From Pseudomonas sp. NCCP-436 (GTDB lineage Bacteria; Pseudomonadota; Gammaproteobacteria; Pseudomonadales; Pseudomonadaceae), in the NCBI RefSeq assembly GCF_019656335.1, contig NZ_BPLZ01000003.1, positions 294,009 through 358,008 on the forward strand: a DNA stretch of 64,000 nt, given 5' to 3'. Below, piece after piece: positions 38,371 to 55,032 of this stretch (positions within the stretch are counted from its first letter, which is position 1; each line of letters starts with the position of its first letter). The notes beneath the pieces are model-generated. The model did no database searches and was not told the origin of the DNA. It was given only the letters and a program-made list of their open reading frames with translations. The translations under genes and the position numbers were made by a program.

Positions 38371-38904
38371 TTACTTCTTCTTGGCTTCTTTACGACGGAC
38401 AACTTCATCCGCGTAACGAACGCCCTTGCCTTTGTAAGGTTCAGGACGACGGAAGTCACGGATTTCCGCAGCCACCTGACCCACCAATTGCTTGTCGATA
38501 CCCTTGATCAGGATCTCGGTCTGGCTCGGGGTCTCAGCTACGACGCCTGCTGGCAGTTCGTAGTCGATCGGGTGAGAGAAGCCCAGCGCGAGGTTCAGCA
38601 CCTGGCCCTTGGCCTGAGCCTTATAGCCCACACCTACCAATTGCAGCTTACGCTCAAAGCCCTGGCTGACGCCGATGACCATGTTATTGACCAGAGCACG
38701 GGTGGTACCGGCCATGGCACGGTTCTGCTGATCGCCATTGCGGGCAGCGAAGCGCAGCTCGCTACCTTCCTGGATCACCTCAACGGAGGGATGAACATTC
38801 AGCTCCAGAGCGCCCTTGGCGCCCTTGACCGAAAGCTGCTGACCAGCGAGTTTGACCTCGACACCGGCAGGCAGCACGACGGGGTTCTTAGCAACGCGAG
38901 ACAT
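38371..38904 (-). CDS. rplF: 50S ribosomal protein L6
   Basis: A 177-residue two-domain protein near the factor-binding centre. It starts [17 protein letters not shown] and has [19 protein letters not shown] with a Lys-rich tail KEAKKK, the RNA-binding end. Spc operon, 14 bases after rpsH. Confidence 0.97.
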   Translation of the reverse strand: MSRVAKNPVVLPAGVEVKLAGQQLSVKGAKGALELNVHPSVEVIQEGSELRFAARNGDQQNRAMAGTTRALVNNMVIGVSQGFERKLQLVGVGYKAQAKGQVLNLALGFSHPIDYELPAGVVAETPSQTEILIKGIDKQLVGQVAAEIRDFRRPEPYKGKGVRYADEVVRRKEAKKK

Positions 38905-38918
38905 GCCTATCCCCCCCC

Positions 38919-39311
38919 TTAGAACACGGTGCAGAGCACTTCACCACCGACACCGGCAGCGCGTGCAGCACGATCCGTCATCACACCCTTGTTGGTGGAG
39001 ACGATGGAAACACCGAGACCGCCACGAACCTTCGGCAGTTCATCGACGGATTTGTACTGACGAAGACCGGGACGGCTGACGCGCTTGACTTCCTCGATGA
39101 CCGGACGGCCTTCGAAGTACTTCAGCTCGATCGACAGCTGCGGCTTGGATTCGCCGTTTACTTCATAACCCGCAATGTAACCTTCGTCCTTCAGAACCTT
39201 GGCTACAGCCACCTTCAGAGTGGAAGACGGCATGCTTACGACAGACTTTTCAGCCATCTGGGCATTACGGATACGAGTTAGCATGTCCGCTAACGGGTCC
39301 TGCATACTCAT
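38919..39311 (-). CDS. rpsH: 30S ribosomal protein S8
   Basis: A 130-residue 16S rRNA-binding protein with [20 protein letters not shown] at the start and the C-terminal RNA-binding motif [17 protein letters not shown]. In E. coli S8 is the translational repressor of the spc operon. The 184 bases separating it from rpsN carry two terminator-like hairpins, an unusually large break inside the operon. Confidence 0.97.
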   Translation of the reverse strand: MSMQDPLADMLTRIRNAQMAEKSVVSMPSSTLKVAVAKVLKDEGYIAGYEVNGESKPQLSIELKYFEGRPVIEEVKRVSRPGLRQYKSVDELPKVRGGLGVSIVSTNKGVMTDRAARAAGVGGEVLCTVF

Positions 39312-39429
39312 GGGCTAGACGCTCCTGATACAAATAGAACAGCCCGAAGGCTGTGGGATCTTCCCAAAGCTCGACACGAAAATGTCGGGCTCAGGAGAGC
39401 CGGACATTCTAGAGATCGTTCAAAAATGA

Positions 39430-39487
39430 ATCAAGCCCCAAAGGGGGCTTGATCATGAAAGACAAAGCCGGCACTAGGCCGGCTTTG
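39430..39487 (-). terminator. Two tandem hairpins between rpsN and rpsH
   Basis: In transcription order: CAAAGCCGGC/GCCGGCTTTG (39463-39472, 39478-39487) starting 9 bases after the rpsN stop, then ATCAAGCCCC/GGGGCTTGAT (39430-39439, 39444-39453). The first is followed by TGTCTTTC and the second by TCATTTTTG. Both look like intrinsic terminators, yet the S8 gene and eight further spc genes lie downstream. They could be attenuators, or there may be an internal promoter at 39312-39420. Confidence 0.7.
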
Positions 39488-39495
39488 CTTGCTTC

Positions 39496-39801
39496 TTACC
39501 AGCTGGCTTTCACCAGGCCCGGCACGTCGCCGCGCATGGCAGCTTCGCGCAGCTTGTTGCGCGAGAGGCCGAACTTGCGGTAGACGCCGTGCGGACGACC
39601 CGTTACGCGGCAGCGGTTGCGCAGGCGCGAAGGGCTGGCGTCACGGGGCTGTTTTTGCAGAGCGATCTGCGCTTCCCAGCGAGCTTCCGGAGTGGAGTTC
39701 GGGTTGGCGATGATCGCTTTCAGCTCGGCACGCTTCTTGGCGTACTTGGCTACCGTTTGCTGACGCTTCAGCTCACGGTTTTTCATGCTCGTTTTAGCCA
39801 T
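39496..39801 (-). CDS. rpsN: 30S ribosomal protein S14 (zinc-free long form)
   Basis: A 101-residue protein, the C-minus type: the CxxC pairs of zinc-binding S14 are absent, and only one cysteine is present ([20 protein letters not shown]). It starts [20 protein letters not shown]. Located in the head of the 30S subunit. It lies 14 bases after rplE and before the tandem hairpins. Confidence 0.97.
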   Translation of the reverse strand: MAKTSMKNRELKRQQTVAKYAKKRAELKAIIANPNSTPEARWEAQIALQKQPRDASPSRLRNRCRVTGRPHGVYRKFGLSRNKLREAAMRGDVPGLVKASW

Positions 39802-39815
39802 TTTCCAGACTCCGG

Positions 39816-40355
39816 TCAGTTGCGGAACGGGAAGTTGAAGGCACGCAGCAGCGCGCGACCTTCATCATCGGTACGGGCAGTGGTGGTCAGGGTAATGTCC
39901 AGACCACGCAGCGCATCGATCTTGTCGTAATCGATTTCCGGGAAGATGATCTGCTCTTTCACACCCATGCTGTAGTTGCCGCGACCGTCGAAGGACTTGG
40001 CATTCAGACCGCGGAAGTCACGTACGCGCGGCAGGGAGATGGAAAGCAGACGATCCAGGAACTCGTACATCTTCTCGCGACGCAGAGTGACCTTGACGCC
40101 AATCGGCCAGCCCTCACGAACCTTGAAGCCCGCGATGGACTTACGAGCGTGAGTCACAACAGCCTTCTGGCCGGTGATCTTCTCGAGGTCGGCAACAGCG
40201 TTCTCGATGACTTTCTTGTCACCGATCGCCTCGCCCAGGCCCATGTTCAGGGTGATTTTGGTGATGCGCGGAACTTCCATCACGTTCGCCAGCTTCAGTT
40301 CTTCCTTCAGCTTGGGCGCGATTTCCTTCCGGTAAATCTCTTTCAGTCGTGCCAT
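39816..40355 (-). CDS. rplE: 50S ribosomal protein L5
   Basis: A 179-residue 5S rRNA-binding protein. It starts [20 protein letters not shown], with [39 protein letters not shown] and the C-terminal [19 protein letters not shown]. It bridges to S13 of the 30S subunit. Spc operon, 19 bases after rplX. Confidence 0.97.
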   Translation of the reverse strand: MARLKEIYRKEIAPKLKEELKLANVMEVPRITKITLNMGLGEAIGDKKVIENAVADLEKITGQKAVVTHARKSIAGFKVREGWPIGVKVTLRREKMYEFLDRLLSISLPRVRDFRGLNAKSFDGRGNYSMGVKEQIIFPEIDYDKIDALRGLDITLTTTARTDDEGRALLRAFNFPFRN

Positions 40356-40374
40356 GGTATTTACCTACGGATTC

Positions 40375-40689
40375 TCAAGCGCCAACCGGCTTTTGGGTGG
40401 ACTTGAAGACACGAATTTTCTTGCCGTCTTCGACCTTGAAGCCAACGCGGTCAGCCTTGCTGGTTTCCGGGTTGAAGATGGCAACGTTGGAAACGTGCAG
40501 AGGCGCTTCTTTCTCAACGATACCGCCTTGAACGCCAGCCATCGGGTTCGGCTTGGTATGGCGCTTCACCAGGTTGACCCCGCTGACAACCAGACGGTCG
40601 TCAGCAAGAACCTTCAGCACCTTGCCACGCTTACCTTTGTCTTTGCCGGCGATCACGATGATCTCGTCGTCACGACGAATCTTTTGCAT
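40375..40689 (-). CDS. rplX: 50S ribosomal protein L24
   Basis: A 104-residue assembly initiator with a KOW motif, [20 protein letters not shown], at the N-terminus and [20 protein letters not shown] further on. It starts MQKIRRDDE. It lies 11 bases after rplN. Confidence 0.97.
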   Translation of the reverse strand: MQKIRRDDEIIVIAGKDKGKRGKVLKVLADDRLVVSGVNLVKRHTKPNPMAGVQGGIVEKEAPLHVSNVAIFNPETSKADRVGFKVEDGKKIRVFKSTQKPVGA

Positions 40690-40700
40690 GTCGGATCTCC

Positions 40701-41069
40701 TTAAAGCACTTCAGGGGCGAGCGAGACGATCTTCATGAACTTCTCACCACGGAGTTCACGGGTCACCGGGCCGAAAATACGGGTACCGATGGGCTCCTGC
40801 TTGTTGTTCAGCAGAACAGCAGCGTTGCCATCGAAACGGATGATCGAGCCGTCGGCACGACGAACGCCGTGACGGGTACGAACAACCACCGCGGTCATGA
40901 CCTGACCTTTCTTCACTTTGCCGCGCGGAATTGCTTCCTTAACGGTCACCTTGATGATGTCGCCGATGCCGGCATAGCGACGATGCGAGCCGCCCAGCAC
41001 CTTGATGCACATGACACGACGTGCACCGCTGTTATCAGCCACATCGAGCATGGATTGAGTCTGAATCAT
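40701..41069 (-). CDS. rplN: 50S ribosomal protein L14
   Basis: A 122-residue five-stranded barrel protein. It starts [20 protein letters not shown], with [20 protein letters not shown] and the C-terminal FGPVTRELR. It contacts 16S rRNA at the subunit interface. It is the first gene of the spc block, 23 bases after rpsQ with no evident terminator between them, so the S10 and spc blocks are probably cotranscribed. Confidence 0.97.
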   Translation of the reverse strand: MIQTQSMLDVADNSGARRVMCIKVLGGSHRRYAGIGDIIKVTVKEAIPRGKVKKGQVMTAVVVRTRHGVRRADGSIIRFDGNAAVLLNNKQEPIGTRIFGPVTRELRGEKFMKIVSLAPEVL

Positions 41070-41092
41070 AAAATTTCTCCGACCCTTAGCTC

Positions 41093-41359
41093 TTAGACTT
41101 CTACGGCGCGTTCAACGACTTCAACCAGAGCCCAGGACTTGGTCTTGGACTGCGGACGGGTTTCACGAATGGAAACCTTGTCGCCGATCTTGCACTGGTT
41201 GTTTTCGTCGTGAGCGTGCAGCTTGGTGGAACGCTTCACGTACTTGCCGTAGATCGGGTGCTTAACGCGACGCTCGATCAGAACGGTGATGGTCTTGTCC
41301 ATCTTGTCGCTGACAACACGGCCGGTCAGCGTACGGACAGTCTTTTCAACTTCAGCCAT
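41093..41359 (-). CDS. rpsQ: 30S ribosomal protein S17
   Basis: An 88-residue OB-fold protein. It starts [20 protein letters not shown] and contains [20 protein letters not shown] and [16 protein letters not shown] 41359 gives the family length; a GTG two codons upstream would overlap rpmC. Last gene of the S10 block. Confidence 0.96.
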   Translation of the reverse strand: MAEVEKTVRTLTGRVVSDKMDKTITVLIERRVKHPIYGKYVKRSTKLHAHDENNQCKIGDKVSIRETRPQSKTKSWALVEVVERAVEV

Positions 41360-41361
41360 GA

Positions 41362-41553
41362 TCACTTACCTGCCTGCTGGTTGAGCACGGTCTTCACGCG
41401 AGCGATGTCGCGCTTGACTTGCGAGAGCAGGTGAGACTGCCCCAACTGACCAGTTGCCTTCTGCATGCGCAGGTTGAACTGATCGCGCAGCAGGCCGAGC
41501 AATTGCTCGTTCAGCTGCTCTGCTGTTTTTTCACGAAGTTCGGTCGCTTTCAT
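41362..41553 (-). CDS. rpmC: 50S ribosomal protein L29
   Basis: A 63-residue helical hairpin protein ([40 protein letters not shown]) at the tunnel exit, near the docking site for trigger factor. Its ATG overlaps the rplP stop by one base (TGATG). Confidence 0.96.
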   Translation of the reverse strand: MKATELREKTAEQLNEQLLGLLRDQFNLRMQKATGQLGQSHLLSQVKRDIARVKTVLNQQAGK

Positions 41554-41966
41554 CACATCACCGTCCGCTTAACAAAGGTGGTGGCGAGCGGCAGCTTTGC
41601 AGCAGCCAGGGCGAAAGCCTCACGCGCCAGCTCTTCGGAAACGCCCTCGATCTCGTACAGAACCTTGCCTGGCTGGATCTGGGCTACCCAGTATTCAACG
41701 CCACCCTTACCTTTACCCATACGCACTTCAAGAGGCTTCTTGGTAACCGGCTTGTCCGGGAAGACGCGAATCCAGATCTTGCCGCCACGCTTCACGTGAC
41801 GAGTGAGGGCACGACGAGCGGCCTCGATCTGGCGGGCGGTGAGACGACCGCGGGATACGGACTTCAGCGCATACTCGCCGAAGCTGACCTTGCTACCGCG
41901 CTGAGCCAGACCACGGTTGTGGCCGGTCATCTGCTTGCGGAACTTCGTACGCTTTGGTTGCAACAT
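41553..41966 (-). CDS. rplP: 50S ribosomal protein L16
   Basis: A 137-residue protein at the A-site region of the 50S subunit. It starts [20 protein letters not shown], with [40 protein letters not shown] and a conserved C-terminal [13 protein letters not shown]. Overlaps rpmC by one base. Confidence 0.97.
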   Translation of the reverse strand: MLQPKRTKFRKQMTGHNRGLAQRGSKVSFGEYALKSVSRGRLTARQIEAARRALTRHVKRGGKIWIRVFPDKPVTKKPLEVRMGKGKGGVEYWVAQIQPGKVLYEIEGVSEELAREAFALAAAKLPLATTFVKRTVM

Positions 41967-41978
41967 GATGCGTACTCC

Positions 41979-42665
41979 TTATTTCTTAGCAGCTTTACGA
42001 GGAGCGGGCGCTTGCGGCTTCAGCTCTTCTGTGCGGCCACCAATGACCTCACCCTTGAAGATCCAAACCTTGACGCCGATCACACCATAGGTGGTGTGCG
42101 CTTCGTAGGTGGCGTAATCGATATCGGCACGCAGGGTGTGCAGAGGCACACGACCTTCGCGATACCACTCGGTACGGGCAATTTCAGCGCCGCCGAGACG
42201 ACCACTCACCTGGATCTTGATGCCCTTGGCACCAATGCGCATGGCGTTTTGTACAGCGCGCTTCATGGCGCGACGGAACATAACGCGACGCTCCAGCTGC
42301 TGAGCTACGCTCTGCGCAACCAGCATACCGTCGAGCTCCGGCTTGCGGATCTCTTCGATGTTGATGTGCACCGGCACACCCATTTGCTTGGTCAGGTCCT
42401 GACGCAGCTTCTCAACATCTTCACCTTTCTTGCCAATCACGATACCGGGACGGGCGGTGTGGATGGTGATGCGTGCGGTTTGAGCCGGACGAGCGATATC
42501 GATACGGCTAACGGACGCGCTTTTTAGTTTGTCTTGCAGGTATGCACGAACCTTCAGGTCGGCATTCAGGTAGTCGGCGTAATTGCGACCATCTGCGTAC
42601 CAGACCGAAGTGTGATCCTTGACGATTCCCAGGCGGATGCCAACGGGATGTACTTTCTGACCCAT
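41979..42665 (-). CDS. rpsC: 30S ribosomal protein S3
   Basis: A 228-residue protein with an N-terminal KH domain ([19 protein letters not shown]). It starts [20 protein letters not shown] and has a basic Pro/Ala/Lys tail. It lines the mRNA entry channel and aids unwinding. ATG 42665 is the family start; the frame is open 28 codons further upstream in rplV without homology. Confidence 0.97.
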   Translation of the reverse strand: MGQKVHPVGIRLGIVKDHTSVWYADGRNYADYLNADLKVRAYLQDKLKSASVSRIDIARPAQTARITIHTARPGIVIGKKGEDVEKLRQDLTKQMGVPVHINIEEIRKPELDGMLVAQSVAQQLERRVMFRRAMKRAVQNAMRIGAKGIKIQVSGRLGGAEIARTEWYREGRVPLHTLRADIDYATYEAHTTYGVIGVKVWIFKGEVIGGRTEELKPQAPAPRKAAKK

Positions 42666-42678
42666 CTGATCGACTCCG

Positions 42679-43011
42679 TTACTTGTCCGCAACCTTGACA
42701 GTGATATGGCAAGACCGCTTGACGATGCGATCAGCACGGCCCTTGGCACGCGGCATGATGCGCTTAAGCGAACGCCCTTCGTTGACGAAAACGGTGCTGA
42801 CCTTCAGGTCATCAACGTCTGCGCCTTCGTTGTGCTCGGCGTTGGCAACGGCCGACTCCAGCACTTTCTTCATGATCTCGGCGGCTTTCTTGTTGCTGAA
42901 AGCCAGGAGGTTGAGCGCGTCGCCCACCTTCTTCCCGCGGATCTGGTCGGCGACCAAGCGGGCTTTCTGGGCGGAGATGCGAGCGCCCGACAACTTAGCG
43001 GCTACTTCCAT
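42679..43011 (-). CDS. rplV: 50S ribosomal protein L22
   Basis: A 110-residue protein. It starts [20 protein letters not shown] and has the extended beta-hairpin [20 protein letters not shown] that reaches into the exit tunnel and can alter macrolide sensitivity. It looks intact. S10 block, 12 bases after rpsS. Confidence 0.97.
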   Translation of the reverse strand: MEVAAKLSGARISAQKARLVADQIRGKKVGDALNLLAFSNKKAAEIMKKVLESAVANAEHNEGADVDDLKVSTVFVNEGRSLKRIMPRAKGRADRIVKRSCHITVKVADK

Positions 43012-43023
43012 TTCCTTGACCCC

Positions 43024-43299
43024 TTAGCGCTTGGCTTTCTTGTCGGCCACGTGACCACGATAGGTACGGGTGCCGGCAAATTCGCCCAGTTTGTGGCCGA
43101 CCATGTCTTCGCTTACCAGAACCGGGACATGCTGACGACCGTTATGCACAGCGATGGTCAGACCGACCATCTGCGGCAGGATCATAGAACGACGCGACCA
43201 GGTTTTAACCGGTTTGCGATCGTTCTTTTCCACCGCCGCCTCGACCTTCTTCAGTAGGTGAAGATCGATAAAAGGACCTTTTTTCAGAGAACGTGGCAC
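43024..43299 (-). CDS. rpsS: 30S ribosomal protein S19
   Basis: A 91-residue head protein ([60 protein letters not shown]). It pairs with S13 near the A site. S10 block, 16 bases after rplB. Confidence 0.97.
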   Translation of the reverse strand: MPRSLKKGPFIDLHLLKKVEAAVEKNDRKPVKTWSRRSMILPQMVGLTIAVHNGRQHVPVLVSEDMVGHKLGEFAGTRTYRGHVADKKAKR

Positions 43300-43315
43300 T
43301 GTCGTATCCCTCTAT

Positions 43316-44140
43316 TTACTTGCGACGACGGACGATCATGTTGTCGGTGCGCTTATTGGCACGGGTCTTCGCACCCTTGGTCGGGAAGCCCCATGGCGAC
43401 ACCGGATGACGACCACCGGAGGTACGACCTTCACCACCACCGTGCGGGTGATCAACCGGGTTCATGGCAACACCACGAACGGTCGGACGAACACCGCGCC
43501 AGCGTTTGGCACCGGCCTTACCCAGCGAACGCAGGCTATGCTCGGAGTTCGAGACTTCACCCAGGGTAGCACGGCACTCGGCCAGCACTTTGCGCATCTC
43601 GCCGGAACGCAGACGCAGGGTCACATAAGCACCTTCGCGCGCAACCAGCTGAGCGGAAGCACCAGCGGAACGAGCGATCTGAGCACCTTTACCCGGCTTC
43701 AGCTCAACACCATGAACGGTCGAACCGACCGGAATGTTGCGCAGCTGCAGGGTGTTACCCGCCTTGATCGGCGCCATGTTGCCCGAAACCAGCTGATCGC
43801 CGGCCACCACGCCCTTGGGCGCGATGATGTAACGACGTTCGCCGTCAGCATATTTCAGCAGGGCGATGTGAGCAGTACGGTTCGGATCGTACTCGACACG
43901 CTCGACGATGGCCGGAATACCGTCCTTGTCGTTGCGGCGAAAATCGATCAGACGATAGTGCTGCTTATGGCCGCCACCAACGTGACGGGTAGTAATACGG
44001 CCGTTGTTGTTACGACCGCCGGACTTCGACTTCTTCTCGAGCAGCGGAGCGTACGGAGCGCCTTTGTGCAGCTCCTGACTGACCACCTTGACCACAAAAC
44101 GGCGGCCCGAGGAAGTCGGCTTGCATTTAACGATTGCCAT
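43316..44140 (-). CDS. rplB: 50S ribosomal protein L2
   Basis: A 274-residue protein needed for subunit joining and close to the peptidyl transferase centre. It shows [20 protein letters not shown] and the C-terminal [20 protein letters not shown], which holds the conserved histidine near residue 230. S10 block, 14 bases after rplW. Confidence 0.98.
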   Translation of the reverse strand: MAIVKCKPTSSGRRFVVKVVSQELHKGAPYAPLLEKKSKSGGRNNNGRITTRHVGGGHKQHYRLIDFRRNDKDGIPAIVERVEYDPNRTAHIALLKYADGERRYIIAPKGVVAGDQLVSGNMAPIKAGNTLQLRNIPVGSTVHGVELKPGKGAQIARSAGASAQLVAREGAYVTLRLRSGEMRKVLAECRATLGEVSNSEHSLRSLGKAGAKRWRGVRPTVRGVAMNPVDHPHGGGEGRTSGGRHPVSPWGFPTKGAKTRANKRTDNMIVRRRK

Positions 44141-44154
44141 GATGCTCCCCTTCC

Positions 44155-44454
44155 TTACTCAGCACTGCTGGTGAAATCGAGTTCTTGGCCCGGCTGAAGG
44201 GAAATAACCGCCTTCTTCCAGTCGTTACGCTTGCCCAGACCGCGAGCGGTGCGCTTGCTCTTGCCCAGAACATTCTGGGTAGTAACACGCTCAACCTTCA
44301 CGCCGAACAGACTTTCGACAGCCTTCTTGATTTCCAGCTTGGTCGCATCGGTCGCGACCTTGAAAACGAACTGACCTTGCTTGTCAGCCAGAAGCGTGGC
44401 CTTCTCGGAGATGTGCGGGCCAACCAGCACTTTGAATACGCGTTCCTGGTTCAT
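44155..44454 (-). CDS. rplW: 50S ribosomal protein L23
   Basis: A 99-residue protein at the tunnel exit, the docking site for trigger factor and SRP. It starts [20 protein letters not shown] and has the rRNA-contacting loop [20 protein letters not shown]. It overlaps the rplD stop by 4 bases (ATGA). Confidence 0.97.
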   Translation of the reverse strand: MNQERVFKVLVGPHISEKATLLADKQGQFVFKVATDATKLEIKKAVESLFGVKVERVTTQNVLGKSKRTARGLGKRNDWKKAVISLQPGQELDFTSSAE

Positions 44455-45053
44455 CCCAGCAGCTCCTCGAATTTCTTCACGGCCGAAACGGTGACCAGCA
44501 CCTTCTCGTACGCAATCAGGCTGACCGGATCGGAACCCTGGACGTCACGAACATCAACGTGCGGCAGGTTGCGAGCAGCCAGATACAGATTCTCATCGAC
44601 AGCGTCGGACACGATCAGCACATCGTTCAGACCCAGCCCATTGAGCTTGCTCAACAGCGCCTTGGTTTTCGGAGCCTCGACGGAGAAGTCCTCAACTACA
44701 ACCAGGCGATCGGTACGAACCAGCTCAGAAAGGATGGAGCGCAGTGCAGCGCGGTACATCTTCTTGTTGAGCTTCTGCTCGTGATTGCGAGTGGTCGCAG
44801 CAAAGGTCACGCCACCGCCACGCCAGATCGGACCGCGAGTGGTACCAGCACGGGCACGACCGGTACCCTTCTGGCGCCACGGACGCTTACCACCGCCGGA
44901 AACGTCAGCACGGGACTTTTGCCCCTTGGTGCCCTGGCGACCGCCAGCCATGTAGGCCACGACTGCTTGGTGAACCAGGGTCTCATTGAACTCGCCACCA
45001 AAGGTCGCATCGGACACTTCGATTGCCTGAGCGCCATTTACATTCAATTGCAT
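44451..45053 (-). CDS. rplD: 50S ribosomal protein L4
   Basis: A 200-residue protein. It starts [20 protein letters not shown] and has the long tunnel loop [20 protein letters not shown]. In E. coli L4 represses its own S10 operon by attenuation and translation. ATG 45053 gives the family N-terminus; the open frame upstream in rplC is not conserved. 13 bases after rplC. Confidence 0.97.
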   Translation of the reverse strand: MQLNVNGAQAIEVSDATFGGEFNETLVHQAVVAYMAGGRQGTKGQKSRADVSGGGKRPWRQKGTGRARAGTTRGPIWRGGGVTFAATTRNHEQKLNKKMYRAALRSILSELVRTDRLVVVEDFSVEAPKTKALLSKLNGLGLNDVLIVSDAVDENLYLAARNLPHVDVRDVQGSDPVSLIAYEKVLVTVSAVKKFEELLG

Positions 45054-45066
45054 CTCAGAATCTCCC

Positions 45067-45696
45067 TTACGCCTTGACTGCCGGACGAACGATAACGTCA
45101 CCGCCAGTAGCGCCAGGAACGGCACCCTTGACCAGCAGCAGATTACGCTCGGCGTCTACGCGCACGATTTCCAGGGACTGGACGGTTACACGCTCAGCGC
45201 CCAGGTGACCGGACATCTTTTTGCCCTTGAATACGCGACCCGGGGTCTGGCACTGACCAATGGAACCCGGAACACGGTGGGAGACGGAGTTGCCGTGAGT
45301 GTTGTCCTGACCGCGGAAGTTCCAACGCTTGATGGTACCGGCAAAGCCCTTACCCTTGGACTGACCGGTGACATCCACCAGCTGACCAGCTTGGAAAATT
45401 TCAGCGTTGATCAGATCACCAGCTTTGTATTCGCCTTCTTCAAGACGAAACTCCAGAACGGTACGACCTGCCGCGACATTCGCCTTGGCGAAATGACCGG
45501 CCTGCGCCTTGTTGACTCGGGAAGCACGACGCTCGCCAACAGTGACCTGCACTGCGCGATAGCCATCAGACTCCTCGCTTTTGAACTGGGTGACGCGATT
45601 CGGCTCGATCTCGATGACCGTAACCGGAATGGAGACACCATCTTCGGTGAAAATGCGGGTCATGCCGCACTTACGACCGACTACACCAATAGCCAT
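45067..45696 (-). CDS. rplC: 50S ribosomal protein L3
   Basis: A 209-residue early-assembly protein. It starts [20 protein letters not shown]. The extension [20 protein letters not shown] approaches the peptidyl transferase centre, and its glutamine is the usual PrmB methylation site. S10 block, 83 bases after rpsJ. Confidence 0.97.
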   Translation of the reverse strand: MAIGVVGRKCGMTRIFTEDGVSIPVTVIEIEPNRVTQFKSEESDGYRAVQVTVGERRASRVNKAQAGHFAKANVAAGRTVLEFRLEEGEYKAGDLINAEIFQAGQLVDVTGQSKGKGFAGTIKRWNFRGQDNTHGNSVSHRVPGSIGQCQTPGRVFKGKKMSGHLGAERVTVQSLEIVRVDAERNLLLVKGAVPGATGGDVIVRPAVKA

Positions 45697-45779
45697 GTTT
45701 TAAACCTCATGAGTGTACGGGGCTTTCACCCGCTATGGCCGCCCATTTCAGAGCGTTACACGACCAAAACCGCCAGGTT

Positions 45780-46091
45780 TTAGCCGAGGCTGATCTGCAC
45801 TTCCACGCCTGCCGCAAGGTCCAGCTTCATCAGCGCGTCAACGGTTTTGTCCGTCGGCTGGACGATGTCCAGAACACGCTTATGAGTGCGGATTTCGTAC
45901 TGATCACGCGCGTCCTTGTTGACGTGCGGAGAGATCAGTACGGTGTACCGCTCCTTACGAGTAGGCAGAGGAATCGGACCACGCACCTGAGCACCAGTAC
46001 GTTTCGCGGTTTCCACGATTTCCTGGGTAGATTGATCGATCAGGCGATGGTCAAAAGCCTTCAACCGAATGCGGATTTGTTGGTTTTGCAT
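45780..46091 (-). CDS. rpsJ: 30S ribosomal protein S10 / NusE
   Basis: A 103-residue protein ([39 protein letters not shown]). Besides its role in the 30S head it binds NusB (encoded at 5972) in antitermination complexes. First gene of the S10 block. The 207 bases between it and tufA hold the tufA terminator and presumably the S10 promoter and leader. Confidence 0.97.
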   Translation of the reverse strand: MQNQQIRIRLKAFDHRLIDQSTQEIVETAKRTGAQVRGPIPLPTRKERYTVLISPHVNKDARDQYEIRTHKRVLDIVQPTDKTVDALMKLDLAAGVEVQISLG

Positions 46092-46255
46092 TTTGACCTC
46101 AGATTCCAAGCTGCTAATTCCCCCGGACGGACTACGCCCGCTCAAGGGAGGCGCAATTGTACGGACGCCCCCCGGGGGTGTCAACTTTTAACCAGATCAA
46201 AAAATCACCGCCCGCATTTGCCCTAGCGCACCAGACAAAACAGACAGGTAAAAAG

Positions 46256-46278
46256 AAAGGGGCCTCAAGGGCCCCTTT
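46256..46278 (-). terminator. Intrinsic terminator of tufA / str operon
   Basis: A 9-bp stem AAAGGGGCC/GGCCCCTTT (46256-46264, 46270-46278) with a 5-base loop. On the minus strand it is followed by CTTTTT. It lies 20 bases after the tufA stop and separates the str operon from the S10 operon. Confidence 0.9.
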
Positions 46279-46298
46279 CCTTCCAAAGTATCAGTCGA

Positions 46299-47489
<1,191 letters not shown>

Positions 47490-47519
47490 GACAGTAAACC
47501 TCTTACTTAAAGGGCGGGA

Positions 47520-49655
47520 TTAGCCTTGTTTTTTAACCAGTGCTTCGACGATGTTCGACGGAGCTTCTGCGTACTTGGAGAATTCCATGGAGTAGCTGGC
47601 GCGACCCTGGGACATGGAACGGACGTCGGTAGCGTAACCAAACATCTCGCCCAGCGGAACTTCGGCACGAATAACCTTGCCGGAAACCGAATCTTCCATA
47701 CCCTGAATCAGACCACGACGACGGTTCAGGTCACCCATCACGTCACCCATGTAATCCTCGGGGGTCACAACTTCCACTTTCATGATCGGCTCAAGCACCT
47801 TGCCGCCACCCTTCTGGGCCAGCTGCTTGGTAGCCATGGAGGCGGCAATCTTGAACGCCATCTCGTTAGAGTCGACGTCGTGGTAGGAACCATCAAACAC
47901 GGTAGCCTTCAGGCCGATCAGCGGATAACCGGCAACAACGCCGTTTTTCATCTGCTCTTCGATACCCTTCTGGATAGCCGGAATGTATTCCTTCGGTACC
48001 ACACCACCTACGACTTCACTGGTAAATACCAGACCTTCGGTGATATTGCCTTTCTCGTCCACGTCCGGAGCCGAGAAACGGATCCAGCAGTGACCGAACT
48101 GACCGCGACCACCGGACTGACGAACGAACTTACCTTCGATCTCGACATTGTCCTTGGTGATGGTCTCACGATAGGAAACCTGCGGCTTGCCGATGTTGGC
48201 CTCAACGCCGAATTCACGCTTCATGCGGTCGACGATGATGTCCAGGTGCAGCTCACCCATACCGGAAATGATGGTTTGACCGGTTTCCTCGTCGGTCTTG
48301 ACGCGGAACGACGGGTCTTCCTGAGCCAGACGCCCCAGCGCAATGCCCATCTTCTCCTGGTCAGCCTTGGTCTTCGGCTCAACAGCCACCGAGATAACCG
48401 GCTCCGGGAAGTCCATGCGCTCGAGGATAACCGGCTTCTCGTGATCGCACAGGGTGTCACCAGTGGTCACATCCTTCATACCGATCAGAGCCGCGATATC
48501 ACCCGCACGCACTTCCTTGATCTCATCACGCTGATTGGCGTGCATCTGCACCATACGACCAACGCGCTCTCTCTTACCCTTGACCGAGTTCAGCACGGAG
48601 TCGCCCGAAGCCAGAACACCGGAGTAAACACGGGTAAAGGTCAGAGTACCAACGAACGGGTCGGTGGCAATCTTGAATGCCAGAGCTGAGAACGGCTCAT
48701 CATCCGAAGCAATACGCTCGACTTTCGGCGCATCATCACCCTGTTCCACGTGATCAGGATGGACACCCTGAATCGCCGGGATATCAGTCGGAGCCGGCAG
48801 GAAATCGATAACGGCATCGAGAACCAGCGGAACACCCTTGTTCTTGAAGGAGGAACCCAGAACGGCCGGAACGATCTCACAAGCGATGGTGCGCTGACGC
48901 AGCCCCGCCTTGATTTCTTCCAGAGAGAGGTCGCCCTCTTCCAGATACTTGTTCATCAGCTCTTCGTTGGCCTCGGCAGCAGCCTCAACCATGTTCGAGC
49001 GGTACTCTTCAGCCTGGTCACGCAGCTCTTCCGGGATCTCTTCCTCGCGGAAGGTCATGCCCTTGTCGTCTTCGTTCCAGTAGATGGCCTTCATGCGCAG
49101 CAGGTCGACCTGGCCTACGAAATTCTCTTCGGAACCGATCTGCAGCTGCAGCGGAACCGGAGTATGCCCAAGGCGCTTCTTGATCTGCTCGACAACGCGC
49201 AGGAAGTTGGCACCCTGACGGTCCATCTTGTTCACGTAAACGATACGCGGAACGCCGTATTTGTTGGCCTGACGCCATACGGTTTCGGACTGCGGCTCAA
49301 CACCGGAAGTACCACAGAACACAACGACGGCACCGTCGAGCACGCGCAGGGAGCGCTCTACTTCGATGGTGAAGTCAACGTGGCCGGGAGTGTCGATGAC
49401 GTTGATGCGGTGGTTCTTGTACTGCTTCTGCGAACCAGCCCAGAAGGCCGTTACAGCAGCAGAGGTAATGGTAATACCACGCTCTTGCTCCTGAACCATC
49501 CAGTCGGTGGTCGAAGCGCCATCGTGGGTCTCACCCATCTTGTGGTTAACACCGGTATAGAACAGCACGCGCTCGGTGGTCGTGGTCTTGCCTGCATCCA
49601 CGTGCGCGCAGATACCGATGTTACGGTAGAGATTGATCGGTGTAGTACGAGCCAT
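47520..49655 (-). CDS. fusA: Elongation factor G
   Basis: A 711-residue translocation GTPase. G1 is [10 protein letters not shown]3 is DTPGHVDF, and G4 is NKMDR. Domain IV holds [14 protein letters not shown] and domain [16 protein letters not shown]. It has the size of the pseudomonad FusA1 type. It lies 30 bases after rpsG and 30 before tufA in the str operon. Confidence 0.97.
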   Translation of the reverse strand: MARTTPINLYRNIGICAHVDAGKTTTTERVLFYTGVNHKMGETHDGASTTDWMVQEQERGITITSAAVTAFWAGSQKQYKNHRINVIDTPGHVDFTIEVERSLRVLDGAVVVFCGTSGVEPQSETVWRQANKYGVPRIVYVNKMDRQGANFLRVVEQIKKRLGHTPVPLQLQIGSEENFVGQVDLLRMKAIYWNEDDKGMTFREEEIPEELRDQAEEYRSNMVEAAAEANEELMNKYLEEGDLSLEEIKAGLRQRTIACEIVPAVLGSSFKNKGVPLVLDAVIDFLPAPTDIPAIQGVHPDHVEQGDDAPKVERIASDDEPFSALAFKIATDPFVGTLTFTRVYSGVLASGDSVLNSVKGKRERVGRMVQMHANQRDEIKEVRAGDIAALIGMKDVTTGDTLCDHEKPVILERMDFPEPVISVAVEPKTKADQEKMGIALGRLAQEDPSFRVKTDEETGQTIISGMGELHLDIIVDRMKREFGVEANIGKPQVSYRETITKDNVEIEGKFVRQSGGRGQFGHCWIRFSAPDVDEKGNITEGLVFTSEVVGGVVPKEYIPAIQKGIEEQMKNGVVAGYPLIGLKATVFDGSYHDVDSNEMAFKIAASMATKQLAQKGGGKVLEPIMKVEVVTPEDYMGDVMGDLNRRRGLIQGMEDSVSGKVIRAEVPLGEMFGYATDVRSMSQGRASYSMEFSKYAEAPSNIVEALVKKQG

Positions 49656-49685
49656 ATAGCCCTCGCAAGGTTAATGTCGCTGAGA

Positions 49686-50156
49686 TTAGAAGCGGTAGTG
49701 CGAGAAAGCCTTGTTGGCTTCAGCCATACGGTGAACGTCTTCACGCTTCTTGACCGCAGCACCTTTGCCTTCAGCAGCATCCAGCAGCTCGCCCGCAAGA
49801 CGCAGAGCCATGGACTTCTCACCACGCTTGCGAGCGAAGTCCACCAGCCAGCGCATGGCCAGGGCGTTACGACGGGACGGACGAACCTCGACCGGAACCT
49901 GGTAGGTAGCACCGCCTACACGGCGGGACTTGACTTCGACCAGCGGAGCGATGGCGTCGAGAGCTTTCTCGAAGATCTCCAGGGGATCGCTGTTCTTGCG
50001 TGCCTTAACCGTCTCCAGAGCGCCGTAAACGATGCGCTCGGCTACGGCCTTCTTGCCGCTTTCCATCACGTGGTTCATGAATTTGGCGAGAATCTGAGAT
50101 CCATACTTCGGATCGTCCAGAATCTCACGCTTTGCTGCTACACGACGTCTTGGCAT
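49686..50156 (-). CDS. rpsG: 30S ribosomal protein S7
   Basis: A 156-residue head-assembly protein. It starts [20 protein letters not shown], with [20 protein letters not shown] and a C-terminal [12 protein letters not shown]. In E. coli S7 represses the str operon through the rpsL-rpsG intercistronic RNA. That gap here (50157-50257) is 101 bases, room for such a site. Confidence 0.97.
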   Translation of the reverse strand: MPRRRVAAKREILDDPKYGSQILAKFMNHVMESGKKAVAERIVYGALETVKARKNSDPLEIFEKALDAIAPLVEVKSRRVGGATYQVPVEVRPSRRNALAMRWLVDFARKRGEKSMALRLAGELLDAAEGKGAAVKKREDVHRMAEANKAFSHYRF

Positions 50157-50257
50157 TGATAAGCCCTCAAACGGTCTTCAGGTTAGCCCGGGACAACGAC
50201 CATGCCGCGCCCGACCTTACTCTTATCGACTCAACAGAATAAAAGAATCAAACGGCC

Positions 50258-50629
50258 TTATTTCGGACGCTTGGTACCGTACTTGGAACGACCCTGCTTA
50301 CGGTCTTTGACGCCGGAGGTATCCAGCGAACCACGCACGGTGTGGTAACGCACACCCGGAAGGTCTTTTACACGACCGCCACGGATCAGCACCACGCTGT
50401 GTTCCTGCAGGTTGTGGCCTTCACCACCGATGTACGAAGAAACTTCGTAACCGTTGGTCAGACGCACACGGCACACCTTACGCAGTGCCGAGTTAGGTTT
50501 CTTCGGCGTGGTGGTGTACACGCGGGTGCACACGCCACGACGCTGCGGGCAGTTCTGCAGCGCAGGCACGTCGGACTTGTCGACGACGCGCTTGCGCGGC
50601 TGACGCACCAGCTGGTTGATAGTTGCCAT
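50258..50629 (-). CDS. rpsL: 30S ribosomal protein S12
   Basis: A 123-residue decoding-centre protein. It starts [20 protein letters not shown]. The lysines in [12 protein letters not shown] and [10 protein letters not shown], where streptomycin-resistance mutations fall, are wild type. First gene of the str operon. The 140-base gap to rpoC holds two hairpins. Confidence 0.97.
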   Translation of the reverse strand: MATINQLVRQPRKRVVDKSDVPALQNCPQRRGVCTRVYTTTPKKPNSALRKVCRVRLTNGYEVSSYIGGEGHNLQEHSVVLIRGGRVKDLPGVRYHTVRGSLDTSGVKDRKQGRSKYGTKRPK

Positions 50630-50705
50630 CTACTAGCTCCACTGTTGTCTTTCGACATAAACAAAGATGGCAGAGCCAAACGCCCTGCCAAATTTAGGGG
50701 TGCAT

Positions 50706-50766
50706 GAGTCTAAAGAGACTCAAGCCCCCAGTCAAGGCGAAGCCCGCCAGTCACCTGACGGGCTTC
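50706..50766 (-). terminator. Hairpins after rpoC
   Basis: A 12-bp stem GAAGCCCGTCAG/CTGGCGGGCTTC (minus-strand reading, 50739-50766) begins 4 bases after the rpoC stop. A smaller stem GAGTCT/AGACTC follows (50706-50721). Neither is followed by a strong T run, so termination may be partial and the rpoBC and str units may be partly cotranscribed. Confidence 0.6.
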
Positions 50767-50769
50767 GAC

Positions 50770-54969
<4,200 letters not shown>

Positions 54970-55032
54970 GGCCTTTCCTCCTGGCGGAGCAGGCAGCGAG
55001 CTGGACTAGCCCCGCTGCCGATTCACGTCGTG

